Below, one piece after another: positions 26,726-34,176 of a stretch of 64,000 bases of DNA. The notes beneath the pieces are model-generated. The model saw only the letters and a program-made list of their open reading frames with translations, ran no database searches and was not told the origin of the DNA. The DNA lies in contig JBJKQL010000140.1 of NCBI GenBank assembly GCA_046705265.1, forward strand, positions 1-64,000, written 5' to 3'. The DNA is from JAJYTL01 sp046705265. Lineage in GTDB: Bacteria; Pseudomonadota; Alphaproteobacteria; Ferrovibrionales; Ferrovibrionaceae. How positions within the stretch are numbered: position 1 is the first letter of the stretch; each line of letters begins with the position of its first letter. The position numbers were made by a program, and so were the translations under genes.

Positions 26726-26914
26726 TGAGGTGCTCCTATAAGAACGAATTGTCACAGGCTGGCAAAATTCCGTTTGCTACGCAGTCAGCACGCAAATAGA
26801 GAAAAGTGGCACGACTGACCAGAGCGTTTACCTGATTTTCTCGATCATACATGTACAAACTCGCACGGCGCGGCACCGAACCGGTCGCGGTTGAGCGGTG
26901 GTCGTCGGTTCGAC

Positions 26915-26949
26915 AAAAAAATAAAAGCCCCGCCGGTTAAGACGGGGCT
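26915..26949 (-). terminator. Strong intrinsic terminator (minus strand)
   Basis: Arms CGGGGCT/AGCCCCG (26943-26949 and 26926-26932), 10-base loop, and on the minus strand a T-rich run TTTTATTTTTTT directly after the stem. It lies 85 bases past the end of the SRPBCC pseudogene frame and would end transcripts coming from there. The rest of the gap 26726-27033 has an AT-rich part near 26830-26860 but no gene. Confidence 0.85.
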
Positions 26950-27033
26950 GATTGACGCGTCGGGAGGAGTTCACACAAGAAAGTCCCTCATATGATTGGC
27001 AACGTGCGTTAACAATCCGTTAGCATCGCATGC

Positions 27034-27769
27034 TCACCCCTGAACGACAGGCGGATTGGAACTCGGGTTCGCTTGTAGCACGACAAATCGGTATGGTTGA
27101 GCGCATTTGGCGAGCCCCCGTTTCTCGCCGCGCAGTTTTTCCCTACTCCCGACCGGCATCGCTTCCCCATCCCGCACCAACGCCTCGGGCGCAACTTCGT
27201 CGGCGACGCAGGGCAGCAACGGGCTGGTTTGGCCGCGATCTGATGCTTCGATGAAGCTCACTGCAACCGCACCACAGTTATCCGGTAGATAGGGGATACG
27301 TGGGCAAAACTCGCGGCGGAGTCCTTGGGTGTCCCACCACGACGCAGCTTCCAGCAGCTCCTTGAGCTTTGCCAGTTCGATATCGACCAACTTGATTTGC
27401 TCGTCAAAGAAATCGTCCGTAAATCCAGGTGGCTGAAAGAAGGTGATCATGAACTCGGCGCCGCCGCCGTTCGCGATCACCCGGGCAGGCACCATCCAGC
27501 TCGCCTGCGGATCGACGAAATCACGGTCGATGATGCCTTGACGCGCATCGGCGCGCATTCGGAGCCAGGCTGCCCCATGCGGGCTGGCCATGTCCCACCA
27601 GTCGGGATCGTCTTCAGGGCGACGGGTGGATTTGACGTTGATGACAGCCCGGCGTGGCTAGCTGCCAAGGTCGGCCAGGAAGTCGAAGGCGTCCCGCGGG
27701 TGACACGCGATGCGCAGGGTCTTAGTAACGGAATGGATGGTGGCGTGGCTCTTAGTGGCGTCGGGCACA
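27034..27769 (-). pseudogene. SRPBCC (START-like) family gene broken by an in-frame amber codon
   Basis: From GTG 27769 (GGAG 8 bases upstream) one frame encodes SVTKTLRIACHPRDAFDFLADLGS, then TAG at 27660-27658, then in the same frame PRRAVINVKS...WWDMASPHGAAWLRM...DFVDPQASWMVPARV...GAEFMITFFQPPGF...FDEQIKLVDIELAKLKELLEA. Relatives of this SRPBCC group, as I recall them, have Trp-Pro-Arg at the break, so the stop looks like one TGG to TAG change. The domain should end near LKELLEA, but the frame runs on about 100 codons of unlike composition to 27034, which hints at a second change that lost the normal stop. A functional domain binds small hydrophobic ligands; this copy should not make full-length protein. 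Confidence 0.75.
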
Positions 27770-27873
27770 GTCGGAGCTCCCTGAGTGCGCCGGCGGAACG
27801 ACGAAAACCACGAGCAGGAAAGCCCTGCAACGAATAGAAGCGCGGGCATTCGCGCCCCTGCCTTCGGCCATGT

Positions 27874-28296
27874 TCAAGGTTCGCCCGCAGGCTGCGTGCC
27901 AGGAAAATACTCGGTATGGGTCTCGCCGGTGCGACCGTAATAGAGCACCCGCTTGCCGACAAGCGAGACTAGGTATCCGGCGCAGCCCGCTCCGGCCACC
28001 TTCGCGCAGAAGCTCTTGTAGGTGTAGCCGGGAACCAGCGCCTGGGCCTCGCGCAGCGCCTCCTTGATCATGGCGGCGTCGAAAGGTTCGGTCACCGGGG
28101 CCGGCGTCCGTTCCGTCTCCAGCTCCAGCGCCTCGCCGTCGGGCATATAGCAGGTGCGTGTGGCGTGTCGGAAATCGACGGCATACCCATCGAACCCGGC
28201 TTCGATCAGCAGGCGCACGCTCTCGGGGAAGGTCATCCTGCCGGATTCGGAGCCCTCAAGGGTGGCGCGGGCCACGTCTTGCCATTTTGCACTCAT
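27874..28296 (-). CDS. DUF1398 family protein
   Basis: 140 residues resembling DUF1398 (the YbcV group): an N-terminal helical segment with FPESVRLLIEAGFDGYAVDFRHATRTCYMPDGEALEL, then a second half with a glycine-rich GAGCAGYLVSLVGKRVLYYGRTGETHTEYFPG. Biochemical role unknown. ATG 28296 has AAGGA 7 bases upstream. It follows the MarR gene by 38 bases on the same strand and is probably its cotranscribed target. 104 bases of noncoding DNA separate it from the SRPBCC pseudogene. Confidence 0.75.
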   Translation of the reverse strand: MSAKWQDVARATLEGSESGRMTFPESVRLLIEAGFDGYAVDFRHATRTCYMPDGEALELETERTPAPVTEPFDAAMIKEALREAQALVPGYTYKSFCAKVAGAGCAGYLVSLVGKRVLYYGRTGETHTEYFPGTQPAGEP

Positions 28297-28334
28297 GTCA
28301 GTGTCCTTTCGTGACGTTGAGGAGGGACCGCCCT

Positions 28335-28796
28335 TCAGTCGACGGGCATGGCTTTGAGGCCGCGCTTCGCGACAGTCTCCCGCAGGATGCGGAGCAGCGC
28401 CGCGCGATCCTCCGGCGCCAGATGATCGAAGAATTCGGCGTCGTTGACGTCGGCCAGCGCCGCCAGCTCCGGCACCAGGGCGCGGCCGGCGGCGGTGAGA
28501 GCGAGCGTCTGCGCCCGCCCGTCGTCCGGATCGGCGGCTCGCACCAGCATCGACTTGGCGATCAGCCGGTCGGCCAGCCTGGAGATGGCGCCGCGGGTCA
28601 TGCCCATCCGGTCGGCTAGGCGGCTTGGAGCGAGAGCCTCCTCGTCCAGCAGCTGGCGCATGAGCACCCACTCCGCCACGGTCACGCCATGTGCCTCGAT
28701 CTTGCGGGCAAAGCTTTGCGAGACATGATTGGAGACATACCGCAGCCAGTAGCCAACATGGGCGGTGAGGTCGGAAGCAGACTGGTTTGATGGCAC
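28335..28796 (-). CDS. MarR family transcriptional regulator
   Basis: 153 residues from GTG 28796, which has AAGGAG 5 bases upstream. Winged-helix MarR fold: HVGYWLRYVSNHVSQSF near the start, recognition helix LADRMGMTRGAISRLADRLI (about residues 57-76), wing with DPDDGRAQTLALTAAGRALV (about 88-107). Acts as a dimer that binds palindromes and usually releases DNA on binding a small phenolic or oxidant ligand. A perfect inverted repeat lies 12 bases upstream of its start, so autoregulation and control of the DUF1398 gene are likely. Confidence 0.92.
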   Translation of the reverse strand: MPSNQSASDLTAHVGYWLRYVSNHVSQSFARKIEAHGVTVAEWVLMRQLLDEEALAPSRLADRMGMTRGAISRLADRLIAKSMLVRAADPDDGRAQTLALTAAGRALVPELAALADVNDAEFFDHLAPEDRAALLRILRETVAKRGLKAMPVD

Positions 28797-28807
28797 GACG
28801 GCTCCTT

Positions 28808-28849
28808 GGTTGACTAGGAAATTACCGCAATTAAGTTTCCTAGTCAACC
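28808..28849. promoter_or_regulatory. Perfect 14-bp inverted repeat, probable MarR operator
   Basis: GGTTGACTAGGAAA (28808-28821) and TTTCCTAGTCAACC (28836-28849) are exact reverse complements separated by 14 bases. The repeat ends right at the ribosome site of the MarR gene, so it covers the probable promoter or transcript start. Its size fits two half-sites for a MarR dimer, or a pair of sites. The same arms in RNA could also fold over the ribosome site. Confidence 0.7.
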
Positions 28850-28968
28850 AGATTGCGGAATGCCAACGCAAAGCTGGCTACCGTCCAAGCTTCAGCCCAA
28901 CACAAAGCGTTTCTGCACAGCCCGGGACCTGAGCCGGGGGACGCAAGAAGCCGAGGGATTGATTGCGA

Positions 28969-29220
28969 TTAGGCCGGCCGCACGGTGCAGCCGCTACCGA
29001 TCACGCAGGAGATCACAACCGGGCCACCGGGATTGATCGGCGGCAGAGATCCCGGCAGCGGCAATGGCGGATAGGGAAAAGGCCACCAGCTCGGCGTTGG
29101 AGGAAGCGCGATGCTCCCGGCGGTCACCTTGTCGAGTTGGCGGTCGGAAAGTCTTGTCGCGGCGGATGCCGTTCCGACAAGCGACGCGGCCAAAAGAAGC
29201 CCAGCTATGAAGTATCGCAT
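28969..29220 (-). CDS. Small secreted Pro-rich protein with LSDxQLDxVTAG motif
   Basis: 83 residues from ATG 29220, with GAGGAG 7 bases upstream. A clear Sec signal peptide (MRYFIAGLLLAASLVGTASAA) is followed at once by LSDRQLDKVTAG, then a Pro/Trp-rich stretch (PPTPSWWPFPYPPLPLPG) and a tail with two cysteines near the end (SCVIGSGC). The LSDxxLDxVxxG pattern recalls leader motifs of double-glycine peptides, but here it comes after a Sec signal. No function can be assigned. No immunity or export gene is next to it. Confidence 0.65.
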   Translation of the reverse strand: MRYFIAGLLLAASLVGTASAATRLSDRQLDKVTAGSIALPPTPSWWPFPYPPLPLPGSLPPINPGGPVVISCVIGSGCTVRPA

Positions 29221-29870
29221 GATGCAGCTCCTCGCGCGCTGGATGGCGAAGAAAAACGCTATCACGCGGCATGAACGCCAAGCTATTACCCGGATGGCCA
29301 AGCGTCCCCGGTCCGCCTATTCCAAAAGGCTTAAGCGCTTTGCCGATCGCCGCCGGAAGCGCAAAAGATGCAAAACCCTAGGCACGCAGCGCGGAAGGTG
29401 TAGCCCCCGGCTTTGTCGATCCCGGAGCTCTTTCCCAACTGCCGCAAATCGCAACGGCCATCATTTTGCGACCAGCTCTCACTCGCATATATGCCGAGCA
29501 GACTTCGCCGACGCTGAGGCGGAACGATTTAAATTCACGCCATCAAGGGCTTAGAGTAGGGGAAGGCGCTTGGTTGGGGCGGCCGGCTTACGAAAGGCGA
29601 CGCGAGAAGCCGCTCAGGAACCGGACCAGCCGCAATCAAGCCGCAATGGTGGGGGACTATGATCCTGGGTCGCGTGCTCCGTCGCGCGTGAAAGCCGCAT
29701 CCGGCATGGCGAAAGCAGTAGCCTCGGAGTTCAAGTTCCGCTATCCCTACGGCGGCCTCCGCCAAGCGGTGAAAGCAATCGATTGCGAGCCCCCTTGGAT
29801 CAAGGCTGCGGCAGCCGGGTATCGCGCGCAGGCATGCGCAGAGCTGCCCCGTGTATGGTGACGCGTAGCC
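29221..29870. other. 650-base stretch without a supported gene
   Basis: Open frames exist here (up to 147 codons on the plus strand) but their products are Arg/Ser-rich, lack a ribosome site and match nothing I know. Base composition is mixed, with AT-rich patches near 29520-29540 (GATTTAAATTCA). It may hold the promoters of the secreted peptide gene and of the tonB-like gene, or decayed sequence. I see no repeats or tRNA. Confidence 0.5.
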
Positions 29871-30860
29871 ATGAACCCCGAACAGCGACTTCCCCCGCCC
29901 CCGCTTGCGATGGCAAGCTCCGGCGCCGCCGATCTGACGACGGACCGCTTTCAGCGGGTGCCGGCACTCACCCGGCCGGCTGGGGACACGGCCATCGCCT
30001 ATTTGAGGCGCAGGGCCCAGCCGGGTGGACCGCTGATCATCGAGCCGGATCCCGTGCTGCTCCTCCGCGGACCGCCGGTGCCGCCGAGGCGGGGGGCGCT
30101 ATTTTCGCTGCTCCTGCATGTCTTGGTGCTGGCGTTCCTGCTGCTCGCCGCCAGGCTCGCGCCACCCTTGCCTCAACCGAAACCACCGGCCTCGATCTCG
30201 GTCGTATTGGAGAACGGCGGCCAGTTGCGGACGGCGGCACCTAAGACCGAACGCCATGGTCCGCCGCAAAGGGCGCGAGCGCCGCGGCCGAGACCGCAAT
30301 CCGCGCCGCCGGCGAGCAAGCCCGACGTTCACCTCAACCTGGCGCCGGAACAGGCACCGCAAGCCTTCGCCTTCAATCCGCCGGCGCCGGTACCACCGCC
30401 CGCCCCACGGCGCGCCACGCCGCGATACCTGGTCATGAGCAATTCGCAATTCTATGGCCCGGCGGCACCGCCCGCGCCTGACACGCCAACCCGGCGGCCG
30501 GGCATGAACCTGCAGCTCAGCGAAGCCCAATTGGCGAAGTTTCAGGCGCCGGAGTTCTCGATCAAGGGCAAGGTCGGCGCCGATTGGAAAGAAGCCTTCA
30601 CCCGCTGGGTGAACGAGCATAAATACTATCCGCGTGCCGCCATCGAACTCGGGCAGCAAGGCCGCTCCACCATCCATCTCGTGGTCCACGCCGATGGCAG
30701 CATCACCGGCCTTCGCCTGTTAAAGAGCGCCGGCTCGTCCTTTCTCGATGAGGCTTGGCTTGACCTTTTCCGCGACGTCAAGGTGCCACCCTTCCCGCCT
30801 GGCACCAAGGCAAAGAAGGTCGAGATCGTCGCCACCATGCATTATGAGCTGATCCGCTAG
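29871..30860 (+). CDS. TonB-like energy transducer protein
   Basis: 329 residues. A cytoplasmic N-terminal part of about 74 residues, one membrane segment (about 76-97, LFSLLLHVLVLAFLLLAA), a periplasmic Pro/Ala/Arg-rich linker, then a TonB C-terminal domain from about residue 245 (FTRWVNEHKYYPRAAIELGQQGRSTIHLVVHADGSI) ending KKVEIVATMHYELIR. It would couple the proton motive force to outer-membrane transport. The N-terminal extension is longer than in E. coli TonB, and no exbB or exbD is nearby, so it may instead be a TonB-domain protein with another task. The start has only a weak ribosome site. Confidence 0.75.
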   Translation: MNPEQRLPPPPLAMASSGAADLTTDRFQRVPALTRPAGDTAIAYLRRRAQPGGPLIIEPDPVLLLRGPPVPPRRGALFSLLLHVLVLAFLLLAARLAPPLPQPKPPASISVVLENGGQLRTAAPKTERHGPPQRARAPRPRPQSAPPASKPDVHLNLAPEQAPQAFAFNPPAPVPPPAPRRATPRYLVMSNSQFYGPAAPPAPDTPTRRPGMNLQLSEAQLAKFQAPEFSIKGKVGADWKEAFTRWVNEHKYYPRAAIELGQQGRSTIHLVVHADGSITGLRLLKSAGSSFLDEAWLDLFRDVKVPPFPPGTKAKKVEIVATMHYELIR

Positions 30861-30874
30861 AGCGAAGCCGCTCG

Positions 30875-31702
30875 CTAACGCTGGCAGCGCGAGCAGAAAT
30901 AGGTCGAGCGTCCGGCCTGCACGATGCGCTGGATCGGCCCCGCGGCGCAAACCGGACAGGGCTTGCCTGCGCGATCGTAGACCGCGAAAGAGTGCTGGAA
31001 ATAGCCAAGGTCGCCGCTCGGCCGCGCGTAATCGCGAAGCGTCGAGCCACCGGCCGCGATCGCCGCCTCAAGCACCATCTGGATACAATGCGCGAGCTTC
31101 GCTGCCCGCGCGCCTTGCACGGTGCGGGCAAGGCGCCGCGGCGAGAGGCCGGCCTGGAACAAAGCCTCCGAAACGTAGATGTTGCCGAGCCCCGCCACTA
31201 CCCGCTGATCGAGAAGCGCCGCCTTGATCGGCGTGCGCTTTCCGGCGAGTGCCTTGGCCAGGACCGCGCCGGTAAAGTCCATCCCGAGCGGTTCGGGTCC
31301 GAGATCGGCGAAGAACGGATGACGCGAGAGTTCCGCCGCCGGGCAAAGCTCGAACAGCCCGAAGCGGCGCGGGTCGCTGAAGGCAACGACCACGCCCTTG
31401 TCGGTGCGAATGGTCACGTGCTCGTGCTTGGCCGGGGGGGCGTTGCGGCCCGCCACGATGACGAAACGTCCCGACATGCCAAGGTGGGCGATCAACACCA
31501 TGCCGTCGTCCAAGGTCAGCAAAAGATATTTCGCGCGCCGACCGATAGCCTCGACGCGGCGGCCGGTGAGACGTTCGGCAAAGCGTTCCGGCAGCGGCCG
31601 GCGCAGATCACCACGATGGGCCGTGACCTCGGCAAGACGCCGGCCAACAAGGGCGGGAACAAGACCGCGGCGGACGGTTTCGACTTCGGGTAGCTCGGGC
31701 AT
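30875..31702 (-). CDS. mutM: Formamidopyrimidine-DNA glycosylase
   Basis: 275 residues. Removes 8-oxoguanine and other oxidised purines from DNA. The catalytic N-terminus PELPEVETVRRGL follows the initiator Met directly (Pro2 nucleophile, Glu3), which fixes ATG 31702. The C-terminal zinc finger is complete: CPVC near residue 243 and CSRC at the end. The H2TH domain lies between (VVAGLGNIYVSEALF near residue 170). Convergent with the tonB-like gene (14 bases apart) and divergent from ubiE. Confidence 0.97.
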   Translation of the reverse strand: MPELPEVETVRRGLVPALVGRRLAEVTAHRGDLRRPLPERFAERLTGRRVEAIGRRAKYLLLTLDDGMVLIAHLGMSGRFVIVAGRNAPPAKHEHVTIRTDKGVVVAFSDPRRFGLFELCPAAELSRHPFFADLGPEPLGMDFTGAVLAKALAGKRTPIKAALLDQRVVAGLGNIYVSEALFQAGLSPRRLARTVQGARAAKLAHCIQMVLEAAIAAGGSTLRDYARPSGDLGYFQHSFAVYDRAGKPCPVCAAGPIQRIVQAGRSTYFCSRCQR

Positions 31703-31751
31703 GGCGCGCCAGAGAGTAGCGTGGCTCAAGGGCTTGCGCTATGGTCCTGCC

Positions 31752-32516
31752 ATGACTGCGGAGCAAAAGGAAGAAACTGCTTATTTCGGCGACCGCGTGG
31801 TACCGAAAGCGGCCAAGGCCCAGTTGGTTCATGGCGTTTTCGCCAAGGTCGCGCCGCGCTATGACCTGATGAACGACCTCATGTCGATCGGCATTCACCG
31901 GCTGTGGAAGTCGGCCTTGATCGACTGGCTGAACCCGCGCCCGCCAATGCGACTCCTGGATGTCGCCGGCGGCACCGGCGATATCGCCTTCCGCTTTCTC
32001 GACCGTGCGCCAGCGGCCAAAGGCGGCCGCGTCGATTTGCTCGACATCAACGAGGACATGATCGGTGTCGGCCGCGAGCGCGCGATCGACCGCGGCCTGC
32101 TCGAGGGCATCACCTTCACCGTCGGCGATGCGGAAAGCCTCCCCTTTGCCGACCGCTCGGTCGACGCCTATACCATCGCCTTTGGCATCCGCAACGTCAC
32201 TAATATTCCGGTTGCCCTGGCCGAGGCGCGCCGCGTTCTGCGTCCCGGCGGCCGGTTCCTCTGCCTCGAATTCAGCCATGTCGCGCAACCCGGGCTCTCC
32301 AGCCTCTACGATCTTTATTCCCGCGCTGTCCTGCCTGGCCTTGGCGCCATCGTCGCGGGCGACGCCCGGCCCTATCGCTATCTCGCCGAAAGCATCCGGC
32401 GCTTCCCCGACGCGAAAGCCTTCGCCGCGATGATCGCCGCTGCCGGGCTCGGCAATATCCATGTCCGGCGCCTCTCGGGCGGCATCGTCGCCCTTCATTC
32501 CGCGTGGCGCATCTGA
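31752..32516 (+). CDS. ubiE: Demethylmenaquinone/2-methoxy-6-polyprenyl-benzoquinol methylase
   Basis: 254 residues. SAM-dependent C-methylation of the quinone ring in ubiquinone synthesis. Marks: YFGDRVVPKAAKAQLVHGVFAKVAPRYDLMND near the N-terminus, SAM motif LLDVAGGTGDIAFRF near residue 68, and AFGIRNVTN plus RVLRPGGRFLCLEFS (near 145 and 165). ATG 31752 is chosen by alignment of the conserved opening; the frame stays open into mutM on the other strand. ubiB starts at the base after its stop. Confidence 0.96.
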   Translation: MTAEQKEETAYFGDRVVPKAAKAQLVHGVFAKVAPRYDLMNDLMSIGIHRLWKSALIDWLNPRPPMRLLDVAGGTGDIAFRFLDRAPAAKGGRVDLLDINEDMIGVGRERAIDRGLLEGITFTVGDAESLPFADRSVDAYTIAFGIRNVTNIPVALAEARRVLRPGGRFLCLEFSHVAQPGLSSLYDLYSRAVLPGLGAIVAGDARPYRYLAESIRRFPDAKAFAAMIAAAGLGNIHVRRLSGGIVALHSAWRI

Positions 32517-34082
32517 GTGCTGAAGAACGGCCTTCATCTCCTGCGGCTGATCACCGTCTTCCGGACGTTCAGACGTCACCGTGCGCTTTTCGTTTTCGAT
32601 TACCTGCCGCTGCCGCCCTTGGCCGACTGGCTCCTGAAAGTTGCAGCGGGAAACGGCCGTAGGGCCAAGGATAAGAAACGGCCGGGCGAACGTCTTGCCG
32701 CCGCGTTGGAGGAATTGGGACCAAGCTATATCAAGCTCGGCCAGGCGCTCTCGGTCAGGGCCGACCTTGTCGGCGAGGAGGTGGCCGCCGATCTCGCGCT
32801 GCTGCGCGATGGCTTGCCGCCCTTTCCTGGCGACATCGCCCGCGCCAGTATCGCCGCCGAGTTTGACCGGCCGGTCGAGGAACTCTTCGAGCGCTTCGAC
32901 GACGAGGCTGTCGCCGCCGCCTCGATCGCGCAGGTCCACTACGCCGTGACCATCGAAGGCGAGGAAGTCGCGGTTAAGGTGCTACGCCCTGGCGTCGAAA
33001 CCGCGTTCCGCCGTGATCTCGACCTTTTCTTCTGGATGGCGCAAACGGCCGAACGGCTGTTTCCGCTGGTGCGGCGGCTCCGGCCGGTCGCTGTGGTCGA
33101 GACCCTGCGCGACAGCGTCGGCCGCGAAATGGACCTGCGGCTGGAAGCGGCAGCGGCGGCGCAGCTTGCGGAGGATTTCGCCGGCGACCAAACGTTTCGC
33201 GTGCCGCGCATCGACTGGCAGCGGAGCGGCAAGCGGATCATGACCGCGGAACGGGTCAAGGGCATTCCGCTCGATGACCGCGAAGCGCTACGGGCCGCCG
33301 GTCACGATCTTCCTGCCCTTGCGGTCAAGGTGATTCGCATCTTTCTTGCCCAGACCCTCGAACATGGCTTCTTCCATGCCGACTTCCACCACGGCAATCT
33401 TTTTGTTGCGCCGGACGGCACCGTCGTCGCGGTCGACTTCGGTATCATGGGGCGCTTGAGCCGCGAGAGCCGTTGGTATCTCGCGGAGATTCTTCGTGCC
33501 TTCGTGATCGGCGATTGGCAGCGCGCTGCCGAGGCGCACTTCGACGCCGGCTACGTGCCGCGCACGAAATCGGTGGAGGATTTCGCCCTCGCTTGCCGTG
33601 CCATCGGCGAGCCGATCCGCGGCCGGCCGGTAAACGAGATTTCCTTCGGGCGCCTGCTGGCCCAGCTTTTCGAAGTCACCCGAACCTTCGACATGCAGAC
33701 GCAACCGCAGCTTTTGTTGTTGCAGAAGACCATGGTGACGACCGAGGGCCTCGCCCGTTCGCTCGATCCCGAAACCAACTTTTGGGCGGCGGCGCACGAT
33801 CCCGTCGAAAACTGGCTCAAGCGCGAGATCGGGCCTAAGGCAATGATCCAGGATCTGGCCGACGCAGCACGGCGGGCGATCGAGGGATTGCCGCTTCTCG
33901 CCGCAAGAATCGAGACCGCGCTGCAGCCGGCCGCTGAGGATGCCGGCCTTCGCCTCACGCCGGAGACGCTGAGCGAGCTCGCTGCCCTCAACAGCAAAGG
34001 CCGCCGGCCGATGTTACTCGCACTGTGGACCATTGCCGCCCTGCTCGCGGCGTGGTTCCTTTGGCGGCTTGCCGCCGGCTGA
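32517..34082 (+). CDS. ubiB: Atypical kinase UbiB (ABC1/ADCK family)
   Basis: 521 residues from GTG 32517, right after the ubiE TGA. Needed for ubiquinone synthesis; an ATPase associated with the membrane. Family marks: KxGQ motif with K73 (YIKLGQALSVRAD), the Ala-rich AAASIAQVH loop near residue 133, catalytic HGFFHADFHHGNLFV near residue 282 and VDFGIMG near 306. One hydrophobic segment at the extreme C-terminus (ALWTIAALLAAWFLWRL) anchors it. Cotranscribed with ubiE, usual in alphaproteobacteria. Confidence 0.96.
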   Translation: MLKNGLHLLRLITVFRTFRRHRALFVFDYLPLPPLADWLLKVAAGNGRRAKDKKRPGERLAAALEELGPSYIKLGQALSVRADLVGEEVAADLALLRDGLPPFPGDIARASIAAEFDRPVEELFERFDDEAVAAASIAQVHYAVTIEGEEVAVKVLRPGVETAFRRDLDLFFWMAQTAERLFPLVRRLRPVAVVETLRDSVGREMDLRLEAAAAAQLAEDFAGDQTFRVPRIDWQRSGKRIMTAERVKGIPLDDREALRAAGHDLPALAVKVIRIFLAQTLEHGFFHADFHHGNLFVAPDGTVVAVDFGIMGRLSRESRWYLAEILRAFVIGDWQRAAEAHFDAGYVPRTKSVEDFALACRAIGEPIRGRPVNEISFGRLLAQLFEVTRTFDMQTQPQLLLLQKTMVTTEGLARSLDPETNFWAAAHDPVENWLKREIGPKAMIQDLADAARRAIEGLPLLAARIETALQPAAEDAGLRLTPETLSELAALNSKGRRPMLLALWTIAALLAAWFLWRLAAG

Positions 34083-34121
34083 ACCTGTCTCAGGCCCCGA
34101 TACCCGGCCGCCGCCCCACCC

Positions 34122-34150
34122 TTGCACGGAGTAACCGGGGCAATTATATT
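34122..34150 (+). promoter_or_regulatory. Sigma-70-type promoter for coaBC-dut-rrf2
   Basis: TTGCAC (34122-34127), 17-base spacer, TATATT (34145-34150) in an AT-rich patch in otherwise GC-rich DNA. It lies 26 bases before the coaBC ATG, which predicts a leader of about 20 bases. Predicted from sequence match only. Confidence 0.6.
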
Positions 34151-34176
34151 ATTTACAGTCATGAATCGTTAATGAG

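Noticed and set aside
29466..29861. Possible 131-residue protein upstream of the tonB-like gene
   Set aside because: Composition unlike neighbours, no ribosome site and no recognisable family.
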